The notes: a model not told the origin generated them from the sequence alone. Positions 16,496 to 26,231 are shown, numbered from the stretch's first letter. The stretch is DNA of 64,000 bases from Deltaproteobacteria bacterium (GCA_012728915.1 JAAYEC010000030.1:30533-94532), one strand, 5' to 3'. A program made the numbers and translations.

Positions 16496-18118
16496 TCACC
16501 GCAGGACGAACCCCACGGTCCCCTCGAACCGGTACCCCCTGCGGCCCATCCCCTCGCCGGCGGCGTCGGTCGTGAAGTAGTGACGGCCCGTTTCGGCATT
16601 GAACCAGCAGTACAGCTCCCTCGTGCCGGGAAGGCGGATCGTGGCGATGTTGCCGACGCTTCCCCCGTAGATGTAGCCCTGGAGGTTCTTGCGGCCCCCG
16701 CTGCGCAGCGCGGAGTAGTAGTGATCGCCGATCGAGGGGTTGTACCAGCGGTGAAGCTCGGCGGTGCCCGCCGTCCCCGGCCCGTAGAGCCGGAAGGCGG
16801 GCCCCGTCCGGCGGTAGGCACCGATGTACCGGGGATCCTCCTTCTCCGGCTGGGCGGTATAGAGGATGTCCTCTCCGCGGGTGAAGCGCCACACCGCAAG
16901 ATGCCTCGGCGCCGCCTCCCCGGAGATGCCGAACGAAACGGGGATGCGGACGGTTCCGCCGTTGGACGAGATCGTCACCTGGTCCGTGTAGGGCCCCGGT
17001 TTGAGATCGGCGAGCGTCATCCGGACCGTGACGAAATCCGTCTCCCGCGTGGTCGTGCCCGAGAGGGGAGCCAGCCTAATCCAGGCCGCAGGGGGAGTCG
17101 TCACCCGGTCGTCCCGCACGGAGACTCCCTCGAGAATCACGGCGCCCTCCACAACCTGCAGATGGAGGCTGTGGGGTCCATCGGAAAGGCGTTCGGAAAC
17201 GGCTGCCTCGAACCGGCCGCCGTCGGTCTCCTCGAGGCTTACTTCCCTCGGGGGCTGCTCGTCGACGGATGACCTCAGCAGGATCGTCTCCGAGGCCCCC
17301 CTGCCGGTCAGAACGACCTCCGCCCCCGGGATCCGGATCCGCAGGGCGCACCCGACACCGGACGCTTTCGGGTAGCCCTTCTCGGCCGTCCAGGGTCCCG
17401 AGAGCTGCAGCGCGTCCTTGAGCTCCGCCGGAGCCGCATAGGGCCTGCCGGCCTGCAGCGATTCGTTGTACAGCGAGAAGTAGCGGATCCCGCCCGCTCC
17501 GGGAGCCGTCCCGGTGCCCCCCGGGAAGGCCTGCCAGCGAAGCACGCCGGCGCCCGAATTGGAAACCCGTATCGTACGTGTGATCTCCCGGACGGGCTCC
17601 GTCTCCCCCAGGTCGATGCCCCGCGGTTCCACCTCCAGGACGGGCCTCGAAGCGGTGTCTGCCAGCCGGAACCTCAGAAACAGGGTCCTCCCGCCCTCGT
17701 CGGATTCGATGCGCAGGGCCTCCCGCCAGGGCCCGTCGGCCAGCGTCCGCCTCATGACCAGGACACGGCCTCCTGACGCAATCCGGAGCTGCATGGGATG
17801 CTCGTCTGCGCCCGACTCCCCCCTGAGGGAGTCGAGCGTCACGTCGACCCTGGAGGGGGAGGCGCCGGATTCTCCGGAAAGCCGCGCCTGCCGGGGTTCC
17901 CAGCCGGCAGGGGCCTCGATCGTCCAACGGATGCTCCCCGCCGCGGTGTTCGCGATCCGGAACTGGGCCCGGCCCGACTCCCCCGGGCCCAGGACCCCGA
18001 GATCGATCTCGCGGGCCGAGAGGCCGAGCGCCGCCTCGGCGCTTGACACCCGCCAGAGCGTCAGCGCCGCCAGCAGTGCGAAAAGGACCGATGCCACGGG
18101 TCTCGAACAGTGCGTCAT
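16496..18118 (-). CDS. Secreted protein with Ig-like repeats and C-terminal DUF5648 domain
   Basis: A 540-residue exported protein. Residues 1-28 are a signal peptide (RPVASVLFALLAALTLW, cleavage after a SSAEA-type site). Two beta-rich segments follow that open alike (LSAREIDLGVLGPGE and VEPRGIDLGETEPV), resembling Ig-like 'choice-of-anchor' domains. The last 140 residues are a DUF5648-type domain with repeated aromatic motifs (ELHRWYNPSIGDHYYS and ELYCWFNAETGRHYFTT), found in secreted and wall-bound proteins. The ATG at 18118 is preceded by AGGAAC and overlaps the promoter region of dprA. Its role is unknown; adhesion or carbohydrate binding is a guess. Confidence 0.75.
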   Translation of the reverse strand: MTHCSRPVASVLFALLAALTLWRVSSAEAALGLSAREIDLGVLGPGESGRAQFRIANTAAGSIRWTIEAPAGWEPRQARLSGESGASPSRVDVTLDSLRGESGADEHPMQLRIASGGRVLVMRRTLADGPWREALRIESDEGGRTLFLRFRLADTASRPVLEVEPRGIDLGETEPVREITRTIRVSNSGAGVLRWQAFPGGTGTAPGAGGIRYFSLYNESLQAGRPYAAPAELKDALQLSGPWTAEKGYPKASGVGCALRIRIPGAEVVLTGRGASETILLRSSVDEQPPREVSLEETDGGRFEAAVSERLSDGPHSLHLQVVEGAVILEGVSVRDDRVTTPPAAWIRLAPLSGTTTRETDFVTVRMTLADLKPGPYTDQVTISSNGGTVRIPVSFGISGEAAPRHLAVWRFTRGEDILYTAQPEKEDPRYIGAYRRTGPAFRLYGPGTAGTAELHRWYNPSIGDHYYSALRSGGRKNLQGYIYGGSVGNIATIRLPGTRELYCWFNAETGRHYFTTDAAGEGMGRRGYRFEGTVGFVLR

Positions 18119-18175
18119 GACAGGTTCCTGGCCCAAGGCGGGCGACGGATCTCTTCCCCCTTCGCTCGAAAATGC

Positions 18176-18202
18176 TTGACAGACACGCCCCCCGCGTATA
18201 GA
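18176..18202 (+). promoter_or_regulatory. Possible promoter of dprA-topA-trmFO
   Basis: TTGACA (18176-18181) and TATAGA (18197-18202) are separated by 15 bases, a slightly short spacer. Transcription would begin near 18209, which favours the GTG at 18239 rather than the TTG at 18212 as the dprA start. Confidence 0.45.
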
Positions 18203-18238
18203 AGGACAGCCTTGTATAAAATCGAGGTCACCCGCTCC

Positions 18239-19402
18239 GTGCCAGTCAGGGACGATCTGACAACCTGGATCGCGCTCAAGTCCGTCGAGGGGGTCGGCTG
18301 TGTCGCCTTCCGCAATCTCCTCGCAGCTTACGGATCCCCTCACCGCGTCTTCGAGGCCTCCCTGACCGACCTGCAGCAGGCGGCGGGATTAAACCACAAG
18401 ACGGCCCGCAACATCAAGGACTTTCGCGGCTGGGCACGGGCCCGCGCCGAGATCGCCCGGGCGGGTCGCGAGGACGTCTCGATCGTCACCTGCACCGACC
18501 CGGCGTACCCGGCGAGACTGCGGATGATTTACGACTATCCTCCGCTGCTCTATATCAAAGGAAGGCTCGACGCGGCGGACATCCCCGTGGCCGTCGTGGG
18601 GTCGCGAAACGCGACTCCCTACGGCCGCTACGTCACGGAGAGGCTCTGCCGGGAGATGGCCCAGCGGGGGCTGACTGTCGTCAGCGGGCTGGCCCGCGGG
18701 ATCGATACCTGCGCCCACCGCGGCGCCCTGGCGGGCCGCGGCCGCACGGTTGCCGTGATGGGCTGCGGCATCGACGTGATCTACCCGCCGGAGAACCGCA
18801 AGCTCCACGCCGAGATCGCCGAGCGAGGAGCCGTCGTGACGGAGTTCCCCTTCGGCACGGAGCCGGACCGGCCCCACTTCCCGGCGCGCAACCGCATCAT
18901 CAGCGGCCTGTCGCTGGGAGTCCTCATCGTCGAGGCGGGCGAGAAGAGCGGTTCGCTCATCACGGCCCGGTGCGCACTGGATCAGGGGCGCGAGGTTTTC
19001 GCCGTCCCGGGCGGCATCGACCAGCCGGGCTCGCGGGGAACCAACAGGCTGCTGAGGCAGGGGGCCAAGCTCGTGGAGAACGTGGAGGACATCCTCGAGG
19101 AGATCCTCCCGCAGCTGGAGCGCCCCCGGCCGGTAACGGAGCCGCTGAGCACCGTTCCCGCGCCCGGCGCCGAAACCCGGAGCGAACGGCCCCCCGGAGG
19201 CCGGGAACTGAACGAAAACGAGTCGCGGCTGCTTGCATTCATTACAGAAGAGCCGCAGGATGCCGATACCATCCTCAACCGCACGGGCCTGCCCGCCTCC
19301 GAGGCGCTGGCCCTGCTTTTGTCCCTGGAGCTCAAGGGATGCATCGTGCAGCTCCCGGGAAAGCGTTTCAAACTGAGGGAATCGTCATGTCGAGTTCGCT
19401 GA
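18239..19402 (+). CDS. dprA: DNA processing protein DprA (DNA recombination mediator)
   Basis: A 387-residue DprA/Smf protein, which binds incoming single-stranded DNA and loads RecA in natural transformation. An N-terminal helix-hairpin-helix region (WIALKSVEGVGCVAFRNLL) precedes the Rossmann-fold core with VVGSRNATPYGRYV, SGLARGIDTCAHRGAL, GCGIDVIYPPENR, FPARNRIISGLS and GEKSGSLITA. A winged-helix domain ends the protein (NRTGLPASEALALLLSLEL). I chose GTG 18239 because it gives the usual start and lies after the predicted promoter; TTG 18212 is possible. The end overlaps topA by 16 bases. Confidence 0.92.
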   Translation: MPVRDDLTTWIALKSVEGVGCVAFRNLLAAYGSPHRVFEASLTDLQQAAGLNHKTARNIKDFRGWARARAEIARAGREDVSIVTCTDPAYPARLRMIYDYPPLLYIKGRLDAADIPVAVVGSRNATPYGRYVTERLCREMAQRGLTVVSGLARGIDTCAHRGALAGRGRTVAVMGCGIDVIYPPENRKLHAEIAERGAVVTEFPFGTEPDRPHFPARNRIISGLSLGVLIVEAGEKSGSLITARCALDQGREVFAVPGGIDQPGSRGTNRLLRQGAKLVENVEDILEEILPQLERPRPVTEPLSTVPAPGAETRSERPPGGRELNENESRLLAFITEEPQDADTILNRTGLPASEALALLLSLELKGCIVQLPGKRFKLRESSCRVR

Positions 19403-21612
19403 TCATCGTCGAGTCGCCCACCAAGGTCAAAACGATCAAGAAGTATCTCGGTTCGGAATTCGACGTGAAGGCCTCCGTGGGCCACGTGAAGGATCTGCCC
19501 AAGAACAAGCTCGGGATCGACATCAAGCACGACTTCAGCCCCACCTACGAGGTTCTCGAGGCGAAGAAGAAGGTCATCACCGAGCTGAAGAAAGCCGCCA
19601 GGGCTGCCGACACGGTCTACCTCGCCCCCGACCCCGACCGCGAGGGAGAAGCCATCGCCTGGCACATCGCCGAGGAGATCGCAGCGAAAGGCAAGACGAT
19701 CTACCGCGTACTCTTCAACGACCTGACGAAGAACACGATGATGGCGGCCATCCGGAACCCCCTGCCCCTGGACACCAACCGCTACGAGGCCCAGCAGACG
19801 CGGCGCATCCTCGACCGGCTCGTGGGGTATCAGATCAGCCCCATCCTCTGGAAAAAGGTCAAGCGGGGCCTCTCGGCAGGCCGCGTGCAGTCCGTCGCCG
19901 TCCGGATCGTCTGCGAGCGCGAGGAGGAAATCCGGAATTTCAAGCCAGAGGAGTACTGGACGATCACGGCGGCCCTCGAAGGGGCCAACCCGCCGCCCTT
20001 CGAGGCCAAGCTCGTCAGGATCGGGGGGAAGAAAGCCAGGGTCGGAAACGCCGGGCAGGCCTCGGGGCTCGTCGAGCGGCTGAAGCAATCCGCATTCACC
20101 GTGAGCGCCGTCGAGAGCAAGGAGACGAAGCGAAACCCGCTGCCCCCCTTCACGACGAGCAAACTCCAGCAGGAGGCCTCCCGCTGGCTCCACTTCTCGC
20201 CGAAGAAAACCATGATGGTTGCCCAGAAGCTCTACGAGGGCATCGAGCTCGGCAAGGAAGGCCCCGTGGGGCTGATCACCTACATGAGGACCGACTCGGT
20301 CCGTGTTGCCGCAGAGGCCCTGGCCGAGGCGCGCGCCTTCATCCAGGACGTCTACGGCAAGGACTTCCTGCCTGCCAAGGCGAAGGTGTACGCCACCTCC
20401 GAGAAGGCCCAGGACGCACACGAGGCCATCCGGCCATCATCGCTCGCTTACCGGCCCCTCGAGGTCAAACAATACCTCTCGAGCGACCAGTTCCGGCTCT
20501 ACCAGCTGATCTGGAACCGCTTCGTGGCAAGCCAGATGAACCCGGCCGTCTACGACCAGACGACGGTGGACATCGCGGCGGGCGACTGCCTCTTCCAGGT
20601 CCGTGGCGCCGTCCTGAAGTTTGCGGGCTTCACGATCCTCTACACCGAGGGAAAGGACACGGACGACGAGAACGGCAACGGGAAAACCCTCCCGAAGCTG
20701 TCCGCGAAGGAAGTGCTGAGACTGCTGGAACTCAAGCCCGACCAGCATTACACCCAGCCGCCGCCCCGCTTCACCGAGGCGATGCTGGTGAGGGAGCTGG
20801 AAGAAAAAGGGATCGGAAGGCCCAGCACCTACGCCGCCATCCTCAGCACCATCCAGGACCGCAATTACGTCAAGCTCGAGCAGGGCCGTATCCATCCCAC
20901 GGATCTCGGGATCAAGGTGAACGAGCTGCTGGTCCGTCACTTCACGACCATCATGGACGTGGAGTTCACCGCCGCCATGGAAGGCCAGCTTGACCGGATC
21001 GAGGAGGGCAAGCTCAACCGGATCGACACCCTGAGACAGTTCTACAGCCCCTTCAAGAAGGAACTGGACGACGCCGAAAAGAACATGCCGAACGGAGAGC
21101 ACACCGACGAGGTTTGCGACAAGTGCGGGGCGCCCATGGTCATCAAGTGGGGCCGTAATGGTCGTTTCATGGCCTGCTCGAAGTACCCGGACTGCAGGAA
21201 CACGAAGAACGTCAGCGGCGACGGCGCCAGCGGACCTGCGGAAGCGAAGCCGACGGACATCCCCTGCGAGACGTGCGGCAAGCCCATGGTGCTCAAGGAG
21301 GGCCGCTTCGGCAAGTTCCTCGGCTGCTCCGGCTACCCCGGGTGCAAGACGACGATGCCCTTCTCGACGGGCGTGCCCTGCCCCGAGGAGGGCTGCACGG
21401 GGACGCTGGCGGAGAAGCGGACCAAGAAGGGGAAGGCCTTCTTCGGCTGCACCCGTTACCCCCATTGCCAATACGCCACCTGGGATCGGCCGATCGCCGA
21501 GGCCTGCCCGCTGTGCGGCTCGAAATTCCTCGTCGAGAAGTACAACCGGAAGGCGGGGCGCACGAAGGCATGTCCGAAGGAAGGCTGCGGGTTCAAGGAG
21601 CCGATCCCCTGA
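19387..21612 (+). CDS. topA: DNA topoisomerase I
   Basis: A 741-residue type IA topoisomerase that relaxes negative supercoils. The Toprim domain starts at SLIIVESPTKVKTIKKYL and has LAPDPDREGEAIAWH. The active-site tyrosine lies in ITYMRTDSVRV, and GLSAGRVQSVAVRIV is also present. The C-terminus has three four-cysteine zinc ribbons (CDKCGAPM, CETCGKPM, CPEEGC) and a further degenerate CPLCGSKF one. The ATG at 19387 lies inside the end of dprA. Its stop codon is immediately followed by the trmFO ATG, so the three genes are one operon. Confidence 0.96.
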   Translation: MSSSLIIVESPTKVKTIKKYLGSEFDVKASVGHVKDLPKNKLGIDIKHDFSPTYEVLEAKKKVITELKKAARAADTVYLAPDPDREGEAIAWHIAEEIAAKGKTIYRVLFNDLTKNTMMAAIRNPLPLDTNRYEAQQTRRILDRLVGYQISPILWKKVKRGLSAGRVQSVAVRIVCEREEEIRNFKPEEYWTITAALEGANPPPFEAKLVRIGGKKARVGNAGQASGLVERLKQSAFTVSAVESKETKRNPLPPFTTSKLQQEASRWLHFSPKKTMMVAQKLYEGIELGKEGPVGLITYMRTDSVRVAAEALAEARAFIQDVYGKDFLPAKAKVYATSEKAQDAHEAIRPSSLAYRPLEVKQYLSSDQFRLYQLIWNRFVASQMNPAVYDQTTVDIAAGDCLFQVRGAVLKFAGFTILYTEGKDTDDENGNGKTLPKLSAKEVLRLLELKPDQHYTQPPPRFTEAMLVRELEEKGIGRPSTYAAILSTIQDRNYVKLEQGRIHPTDLGIKVNELLVRHFTTIMDVEFTAAMEGQLDRIEEGKLNRIDTLRQFYSPFKKELDDAEKNMPNGEHTDEVCDKCGAPMVIKWGRNGRFMACSKYPDCRNTKNVSGDGASGPAEAKPTDIPCETCGKPMVLKEGRFGKFLGCSGYPGCKTTMPFSTGVPCPEEGCTGTLAEKRTKKGKAFFGCTRYPHCQYATWDRPIAEACPLCGSKFLVEKYNRKAGRTKACPKEGCGFKEPIP

Positions 21613-22932
21613 ATGAAACCGATCATCATTGTCGGCGGCGGACTGGCAGGCTGCGAGGCGGCCTGGCAGTTGACGAGACGCGGCAACGAGGCCACGCTCG
21701 TCGACATGAAGCCGGACAAGCGCTCGCCGGCCCATCGCTCCCCCCGGCTGGCCGAGCTCGTCTGCAGCAACTCCCTGCGCTCCAATGATCCCGCAAGCGC
21801 CGCGGGGCTCCTCAAGGAGGAGATGCGGAGGCTCGACTCCCTCGTCATCGCCTCTGCAGACGCCACGGCCGTGCCCTCGGGCAAGGCCCTCGCCGTGGAC
21901 CGGGTCCTGTTCTCGGAACGCATCGAACGGGTCCTGCTCGGACAGCGGGGCCTGCGCATCGTCCGGGAGGAATGCCGGGAGATCCCGGGGGGGGCGCATG
22001 TGATCCTCGCCACGGGCCCCCTCACCTCGGCCCCCCTTGCCGCAGCCATCGCGGACCTCGTCGGGCAGCAGTCCCTGTATTTCTACGACGCCATTGCGCC
22101 CATCGTGGACGCCTCCACGATCGACCGCACGAAGGTCTTCCGGGCATCCCGGTACGACGCGGGCGAGGGGGACTACCTGAACTGCCCCCTCGACGAAGAG
22201 CAGTACCGCAGCTTCCGCCTGGCCGTTCTCGGGGGGCGGGACATCCCCGCAAGGGCCTTCGAGGACGAGCGGTACTTCGAGGGATGCCTCCCCGTCGAGG
22301 TCCTGGCCCGCCGCGGGGAAGACACCCTGCGGTTCGGCCCCATGAAACCCGTCGGTCTGGTCGACCCCTGCACGGGCAGGGAGCCCTATGCCGTCGTCCA
22401 GCTGAGACAGGAGAACCGGGAGGGGACCCTGTTCAACATGGTGGGCTTCCAGACCCGTCTGGCCCGGCCCGAGCAGGAGCGGATCTTCCGCACGATCCCC
22501 GGGCTCGGGAAGGCCGAATTTCTGCGCTTCGGGAGCATCCACCGCAACACCTACATTCACGCTCCCACCCTGTTGACGGACACCCTGCAGTTGCGCGCAA
22601 ACCCCGACCTGATCTTCGCGGGCCAGATCACCGGAGTCGAGGGCTATGTCGAGTCGGCCGCCACAGGCCTGCTGGCCGGTCTGTTCCTCGACCGCATCCG
22701 CCGGGGCCTGCCGTTCTCCCCTCCTCCGCGCACGACCGCGCTGGGCGCGCTGCTGGGGCACGTCTCCTCCCCGGGAGGAAAGGGCTATCAGCCGATGAAT
22801 ATCAATTTCGGAATTTTCGAGCCCCTCGGCCCGGGGGTGAGAAAACGGGACCGGGGCGAGCGTTACCGCCAGCGCTCGCTCGCCGCCCTGGAAGAATGGA
22901 AGTGCCGATCAGTCGGAACGCCTCCGCCCTGA
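21613..22932 (+). CDS. trmFO: Methylenetetrahydrofolate-tRNA-(uracil-5-)-methyltransferase TrmFO
   Basis: A 439-residue FAD- and folate-dependent enzyme that makes 5-methyluridine at tRNA position 54. It has the N-terminal FAD motif IIVGGGLAGCEAAWQL, the family segment VDMKPDKRSPAH and SPRLAELVCSNSLRS, and near the end YQPMNINFGIFEPL. Length and motif order match the family. It starts directly after the topA stop, a common arrangement. A short non-coding gap follows. Confidence 0.96.
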   Translation: MKPIIIVGGGLAGCEAAWQLTRRGNEATLVDMKPDKRSPAHRSPRLAELVCSNSLRSNDPASAAGLLKEEMRRLDSLVIASADATAVPSGKALAVDRVLFSERIERVLLGQRGLRIVREECREIPGGAHVILATGPLTSAPLAAAIADLVGQQSLYFYDAIAPIVDASTIDRTKVFRASRYDAGEGDYLNCPLDEEQYRSFRLAVLGGRDIPARAFEDERYFEGCLPVEVLARRGEDTLRFGPMKPVGLVDPCTGREPYAVVQLRQENREGTLFNMVGFQTRLARPEQERIFRTIPGLGKAEFLRFGSIHRNTYIHAPTLLTDTLQLRANPDLIFAGQITGVEGYVESAATGLLAGLFLDRIRRGLPFSPPPRTTALGALLGHVSSPGGKGYQPMNINFGIFEPLGPGVRKRDRGERYRQRSLAALEEWKCRSVGTPPP

Positions 22933-23033
22933 GGCCCCTGCGTTCCAGGGGGACATCCCGTCCCGGCGGTCCCCGCTGGCCTGCTGCACCCGCCGGATTC
23001 GTGAGCGCCGTCGGCGGCTACGGGGCACCTCGC

Positions 23034-23258
23034 TCAGCCCCCTTTGCCGGAGACCTCCGACTCGCCCGAATCGACGGTTATGGCTCCTGCGGGACAGTCC
23101 CCGGCGACTTGCTCGATGAGGAGGGCCCTGCGGCGATCGGGGTCGCGGACCTCGAAAACGGAGCGCATGTGCAGTCCCCACTCCATGAACACCTCCGGGC
23201 AGGTGTTCACGCAGATCTCGCAGCCGATGCATTTTTCTTTTTGGATCACGATCCGCAT
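23034..23258 (-). CDS. Small [4Fe-4S] ferredoxin, 74 aa
   Basis: A 74-residue single-cluster ferredoxin with C-I-G-C-E-I-C-V-N-T-C-P in the first part and D-C-P-A-G-A-I near the end; four of the five cysteines would bind one [4Fe-4S] cluster. It carries electrons between soluble enzymes. The ATG at 23258 gives the usual start; a GTG at 23297 would add 13 residues of unlikely sequence. It stands alone between trmFO (convergent) and the response regulator. Confidence 0.8.
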   Translation of the reverse strand: MRIVIQKEKCIGCEICVNTCPEVFMEWGLHMRSVFEVRDPDRRRALLIEQVAGDCPAGAITVDSGESEVSGKGG

Positions 23259-23327
23259 GGGCACTGATGTGGCCGCCTTTCGGTAACGCGGTTCCACAAG
23301 ACGTCAGGGACCGGCGGCGGGGACAGG

Positions 23328-23358
23328 AAAACCCGCGGGACAGGCCTGTTCCCTGCGG
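23328..23358 (-). terminator. Terminator after the response regulator gene
   Basis: On the minus strand CCGC-AGGGAACAGG pairs with CCTGTCCCGCGG in an imperfect stem (23333-23358), followed by GTTTTCC. It lies six bases beyond the response regulator stop. Confidence 0.5.
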
Positions 23359-23364
23359 CCCGCC

Positions 23365-23997
23365 TCACTCGACCAGCCGGTTTCGTATGGCGTAGGTCGT
23401 GAGCTCCGCATTGTTCTTCAGCTTCATCTTGTCCAGGATCCGGGCCCGGTAGGTGCTCACCGTCTTGACGCTGAGGCACACTTCCTCGGCGATGTCCGAG
23501 ACGGTCTTCCCCGAGGCGATCATCAGCAGGATCTGGTACTCCCGATCGGACAGCGTCTCGTGGGGGGCCTTCTCCGCGTCGCCGTCGATCTCGTAAGCCA
23601 GCTTCTCCGCAAGCGACAGGCTGATGTACTTCCCGCCTCTCGACACCTTCCGGATGGCCGAGATGAGCTCCTCCGGCGCGCTGGCCTTCGTCAGGTACCC
23701 CGCGGCGCCCGCCTTGAGCGCCCGGATGGCGTATTGCTCCTCGGGGTAGATGCTCAGGATCAGGACGGGGATCTTCGGGTTGACCGCCTTGAGTTCCTTG
23801 AGGACCTCGAGGCCGCTCTTCCCGGGCATGGAAATGTCCAGGAGGATGGCATCGTATTCCTTCTTCGCGACGAGCGCAAGAACCTCTTGGCCGCTTCCCG
23901 CCTCGTCGGCGACAAGGAGATCGGCCGTGTCCGACAGAACCTGCTTGAACCCCTGGCGGACAATTGGATGGTCGTCGGCAATCAGAATCCGGATCAT
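23365..23997 (-). CDS. NarL/FixJ-family response regulator
   Basis: A 210-residue response regulator. The receiver domain has the acidic pair in LIADDHPIVRQG, the phosphoacceptor Asp in AILLDISMPGKSG, and the Lys in AGYLTKASAPEE. The output is a LuxR-type helix-turn-helix (LSDREYQILLMIASGKTVSD, then VKTVSTYRARILDKM). The ATG at 23997 overlaps the stop of the kinase gene in an ATGA, so kinase and regulator are translationally coupled and cognate. The stimulus and target genes are unknown. Confidence 0.92.
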   Translation of the reverse strand: MIRILIADDHPIVRQGFKQVLSDTADLLVADEAGSGQEVLALVAKKEYDAILLDISMPGKSGLEVLKELKAVNPKIPVLILSIYPEEQYAIRALKAGAAGYLTKASAPEELISAIRKVSRGGKYISLSLAEKLAYEIDGDAEKAPHETLSDREYQILLMIASGKTVSDIAEEVCLSVKTVSTYRARILDKMKLKNNAELTTYAIRNRLVE

Positions 23998-26231
23998 TCC
24001 TCGCCTCCTCTCCAATCGGGCAGACGGACCGTCACCGTCGTCCCCTTCCTGCTCCTGCCGGAGATCCTGACCTCCCCCCCGCGGTAATCGACACGCTCCC
24101 TGACACCGAGAAGGCCGAAGGATTTCGGCTTGTGGAGCTCATCCTCGCGGATCCCCCGGCCGTTGTCCGCCACGACGAGTTCCAGATCGTCCCCCAGCCC
24201 CCTCAGGCTCACCTCGACGCGCGTTGCCCCGGCGTGCCTGGCCACGTTCGTCAACGTCTCCTGGAGGATCCGGAAGACGGTGATGGAGGTGTCCTTGTTG
24301 GGCTCCATGTCCGGGGGGGTCACGTCGACACGGCACCGGATGCCCGTGCGATTCTGGAACTCCTGGCACTGCCACTCGACGGCCGCGGGCAGCCCCAGGT
24401 GGTCGAGCATGCCGGGCCTGAGGTCCATGTAGATCCTCTTGACGGTCTGCATGGTCATGTCGATGAGATCCTTCATCGCCTTCGTCCTCTCCTGCAGGAG
24501 TTGCTGCCGCTCGGGGATTTTCTTCCTCAGGAGGATGATGCCCGTGTTGAGGGCCGTCAGGAGCTGGCCCAGTTCGTCGTGCAGCTCCTGGGCGATCCGG
24601 GTCCGCTCCTTCTCCCGCGCGGTCTGCAGGTGCATGGAGAGATCGCGGAGCCGGCCCCTCGAGAGCTCAAGTTCCTTCTCGAACTGCTTGCGATAGGTGA
24701 TGTTCTCGAAGGTCAGGACGATGCGTTTCTGCGCGAGCCGTTCCCCGATGCGGGCGGCGCTGATCGTGCACTGGACCTCGGTCCCGTCCCTCCTGACACA
24801 GGGATGCTCCATGGAAAAGGTCCTGCGCCTCTCCAGCGTGGAGTAGAGCAGCTGCTCGATGACCTCGAACTCCTCGCCAGAGCGGTACAGGACGCGCGTC
24901 TCCTCGCCGATCAGCTCCTCCGGCTTCCACCCGAAGACCTTCTCGACGCCGTCGTTGGCGAAGAATACACGCCCCTCCCGCAGCCCGATGACGGCGTGCG
25001 GAATCGACTCCAGGATCGAGGCCTCCAGGGCCTCGAGCTCCTCGAGCTTGCGCTGCGCTTCCTTCTGCTCGGTGATGTCCATCGAGTTGCCGAGGACGGC
25101 CTGCTTGCCCTGGAAGCGGATCGGCCTCACCGTTTCCAGGATCCACCGGATCTCGCCGTGCTTCGTGAGAACCCGGAAGACATGGGGGGTTCGCCCCTTC
25201 CCCCGCAGCATGGCCTTGGCCCTGCGGGCGACCAGGGCTCGGTCGTCGGGGTGAACGAGCATCATGGAGCTCTTGCCGGTCAGCTCGTCGGGGCGGTAAT
25301 CGACGTAGGCCGCCCCGACGGAGTTAATGTAGAGAAACGTCCCGTCGTGAACCAGGTACACCCCGACCTGGGAGTTTTCGGCCATGGTCACGTAGACCTC
25401 CTCGGCCGTTTTCTGTTCCGTGATGTCCTCGTAGGTGACGACGACCTGCTTGTCGACGAGCGCGTCACCGATCCGGGACGCTGTCAGGCGGCAGATGATG
25501 GGCGTTCCGTCCCTGCGTTTGCGCTTCACCTCGGCGGAGAACGTTCGCTGCGTTTCCAGGCAGCGGTACAGGTTGTCCGCGCCGACGATCCACTCCTTCC
25601 GGGAGCGGTAGAAAATGCGCGTGCTCTTGCCGATGACCTCCTCGCGTCTCCAGCCGAAGACTTTTTCGACGCCGTCGTTGGCGAAGATGATCTTCCGGTT
25701 CTTGAGCCCGAAGACGGCGTGGGGGATCGCCTCGAGGATCGACGCCTCGAGGGCCTCCAGCCGGGAGAGGCGCTCCCGCGCCTCGACCTGCCCCGTGATG
25801 TCCATCGACTGGCCCAGCACGGCGCGCCCCGATCCGAATTCGATGGGGGTGACGGACTCCAGGATCCAGTGGACCCGGCCGTCCATCCCGACGGTCCGGA
25901 ACTCGTAGGGTTGCGTGCGCTTCCCCCGGAGCATGTCGCGGGCCATCGCGGCGACGGCCTCGCGGTCGTCGGGGTGGACGAAGCCGGCGGCCTTCTTCCC
26001 GATGAGATCCGTCGGGCGACACCCCAGGCGGGAGGCAGTGAACTGGTTGACGAAGCGGAACATCCCGCCTCGGATGATGTAGACGCCCGCCTCGGCGGTA
26101 GCGGCCAGCAAGCGGTAGAGCTTGCCCTCGAAGAGTTTTTCGCTCCCCTGCTTCTCGTACTCCATCACCTTCAGGCGGAGGGATTCCATTTTCCGGAGAA
26201 GCTCTTTTTTCGTCAGGTGCTCTAAGGTCAT
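23994..26231 (-). CDS. Soluble histidine kinase with four PAS domains
   Basis: A 745-residue sensor kinase without membrane segments. After a short coil there are four PAS domains at about residues 40-155, 160-280, 285-405 and 410-530. Domains 1 and 3 resemble each other (VGVYLVHDGTFLYIN and AGVYIIRGGMFRFVN), and so do 2 and 4 (both contain PHAV-GL and FANDGVEKVFGW), so a PAS pair was duplicated in tandem. A HisKA_3 phosphoacceptor (RIAQELHDELGQLLTALN) and an HATPase domain (VADNGRGIREDEL, GLLGVRERV) follow. Its stop overlaps the response regulator start. Confidence 0.92.
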   Translation of the reverse strand: MTLEHLTKKELLRKMESLRLKVMEYEKQGSEKLFEGKLYRLLAATAEAGVYIIRGGMFRFVNQFTASRLGCRPTDLIGKKAAGFVHPDDREAVAAMARDMLRGKRTQPYEFRTVGMDGRVHWILESVTPIEFGSGRAVLGQSMDITGQVEARERLSRLEALEASILEAIPHAVFGLKNRKIIFANDGVEKVFGWRREEVIGKSTRIFYRSRKEWIVGADNLYRCLETQRTFSAEVKRKRRDGTPIICRLTASRIGDALVDKQVVVTYEDITEQKTAEEVYVTMAENSQVGVYLVHDGTFLYINSVGAAYVDYRPDELTGKSSMMLVHPDDRALVARRAKAMLRGKGRTPHVFRVLTKHGEIRWILETVRPIRFQGKQAVLGNSMDITEQKEAQRKLEELEALEASILESIPHAVIGLREGRVFFANDGVEKVFGWKPEELIGEETRVLYRSGEEFEVIEQLLYSTLERRRTFSMEHPCVRRDGTEVQCTISAARIGERLAQKRIVLTFENITYRKQFEKELELSRGRLRDLSMHLQTAREKERTRIAQELHDELGQLLTALNTGIILLRKKIPERQQLLQERTKAMKDLIDMTMQTVKRIYMDLRPGMLDHLGLPAAVEWQCQEFQNRTGIRCRVDVTPPDMEPNKDTSITVFRILQETLTNVARHAGATRVEVSLRGLGDDLELVVADNGRGIREDELHKPKSFGLLGVRERVDYRGGEVRISGRSRKGTTVTVRLPDWRGGEE

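Noticed and set aside
20437..22761. 774-codon open frame antisense to topA/trmFO
   Set aside because: It is opposite two clear genes, has the Arg/Gly/Asp-rich composition of a shadow frame in GC-rich DNA, and has no motif or ribosome site.
23964..26225. 753-codon open frame antisense to the histidine kinase
   Set aside because: It mirrors the PAS repeats (its own repeated segments follow the kinase duplication) and has no independent coding evidence.
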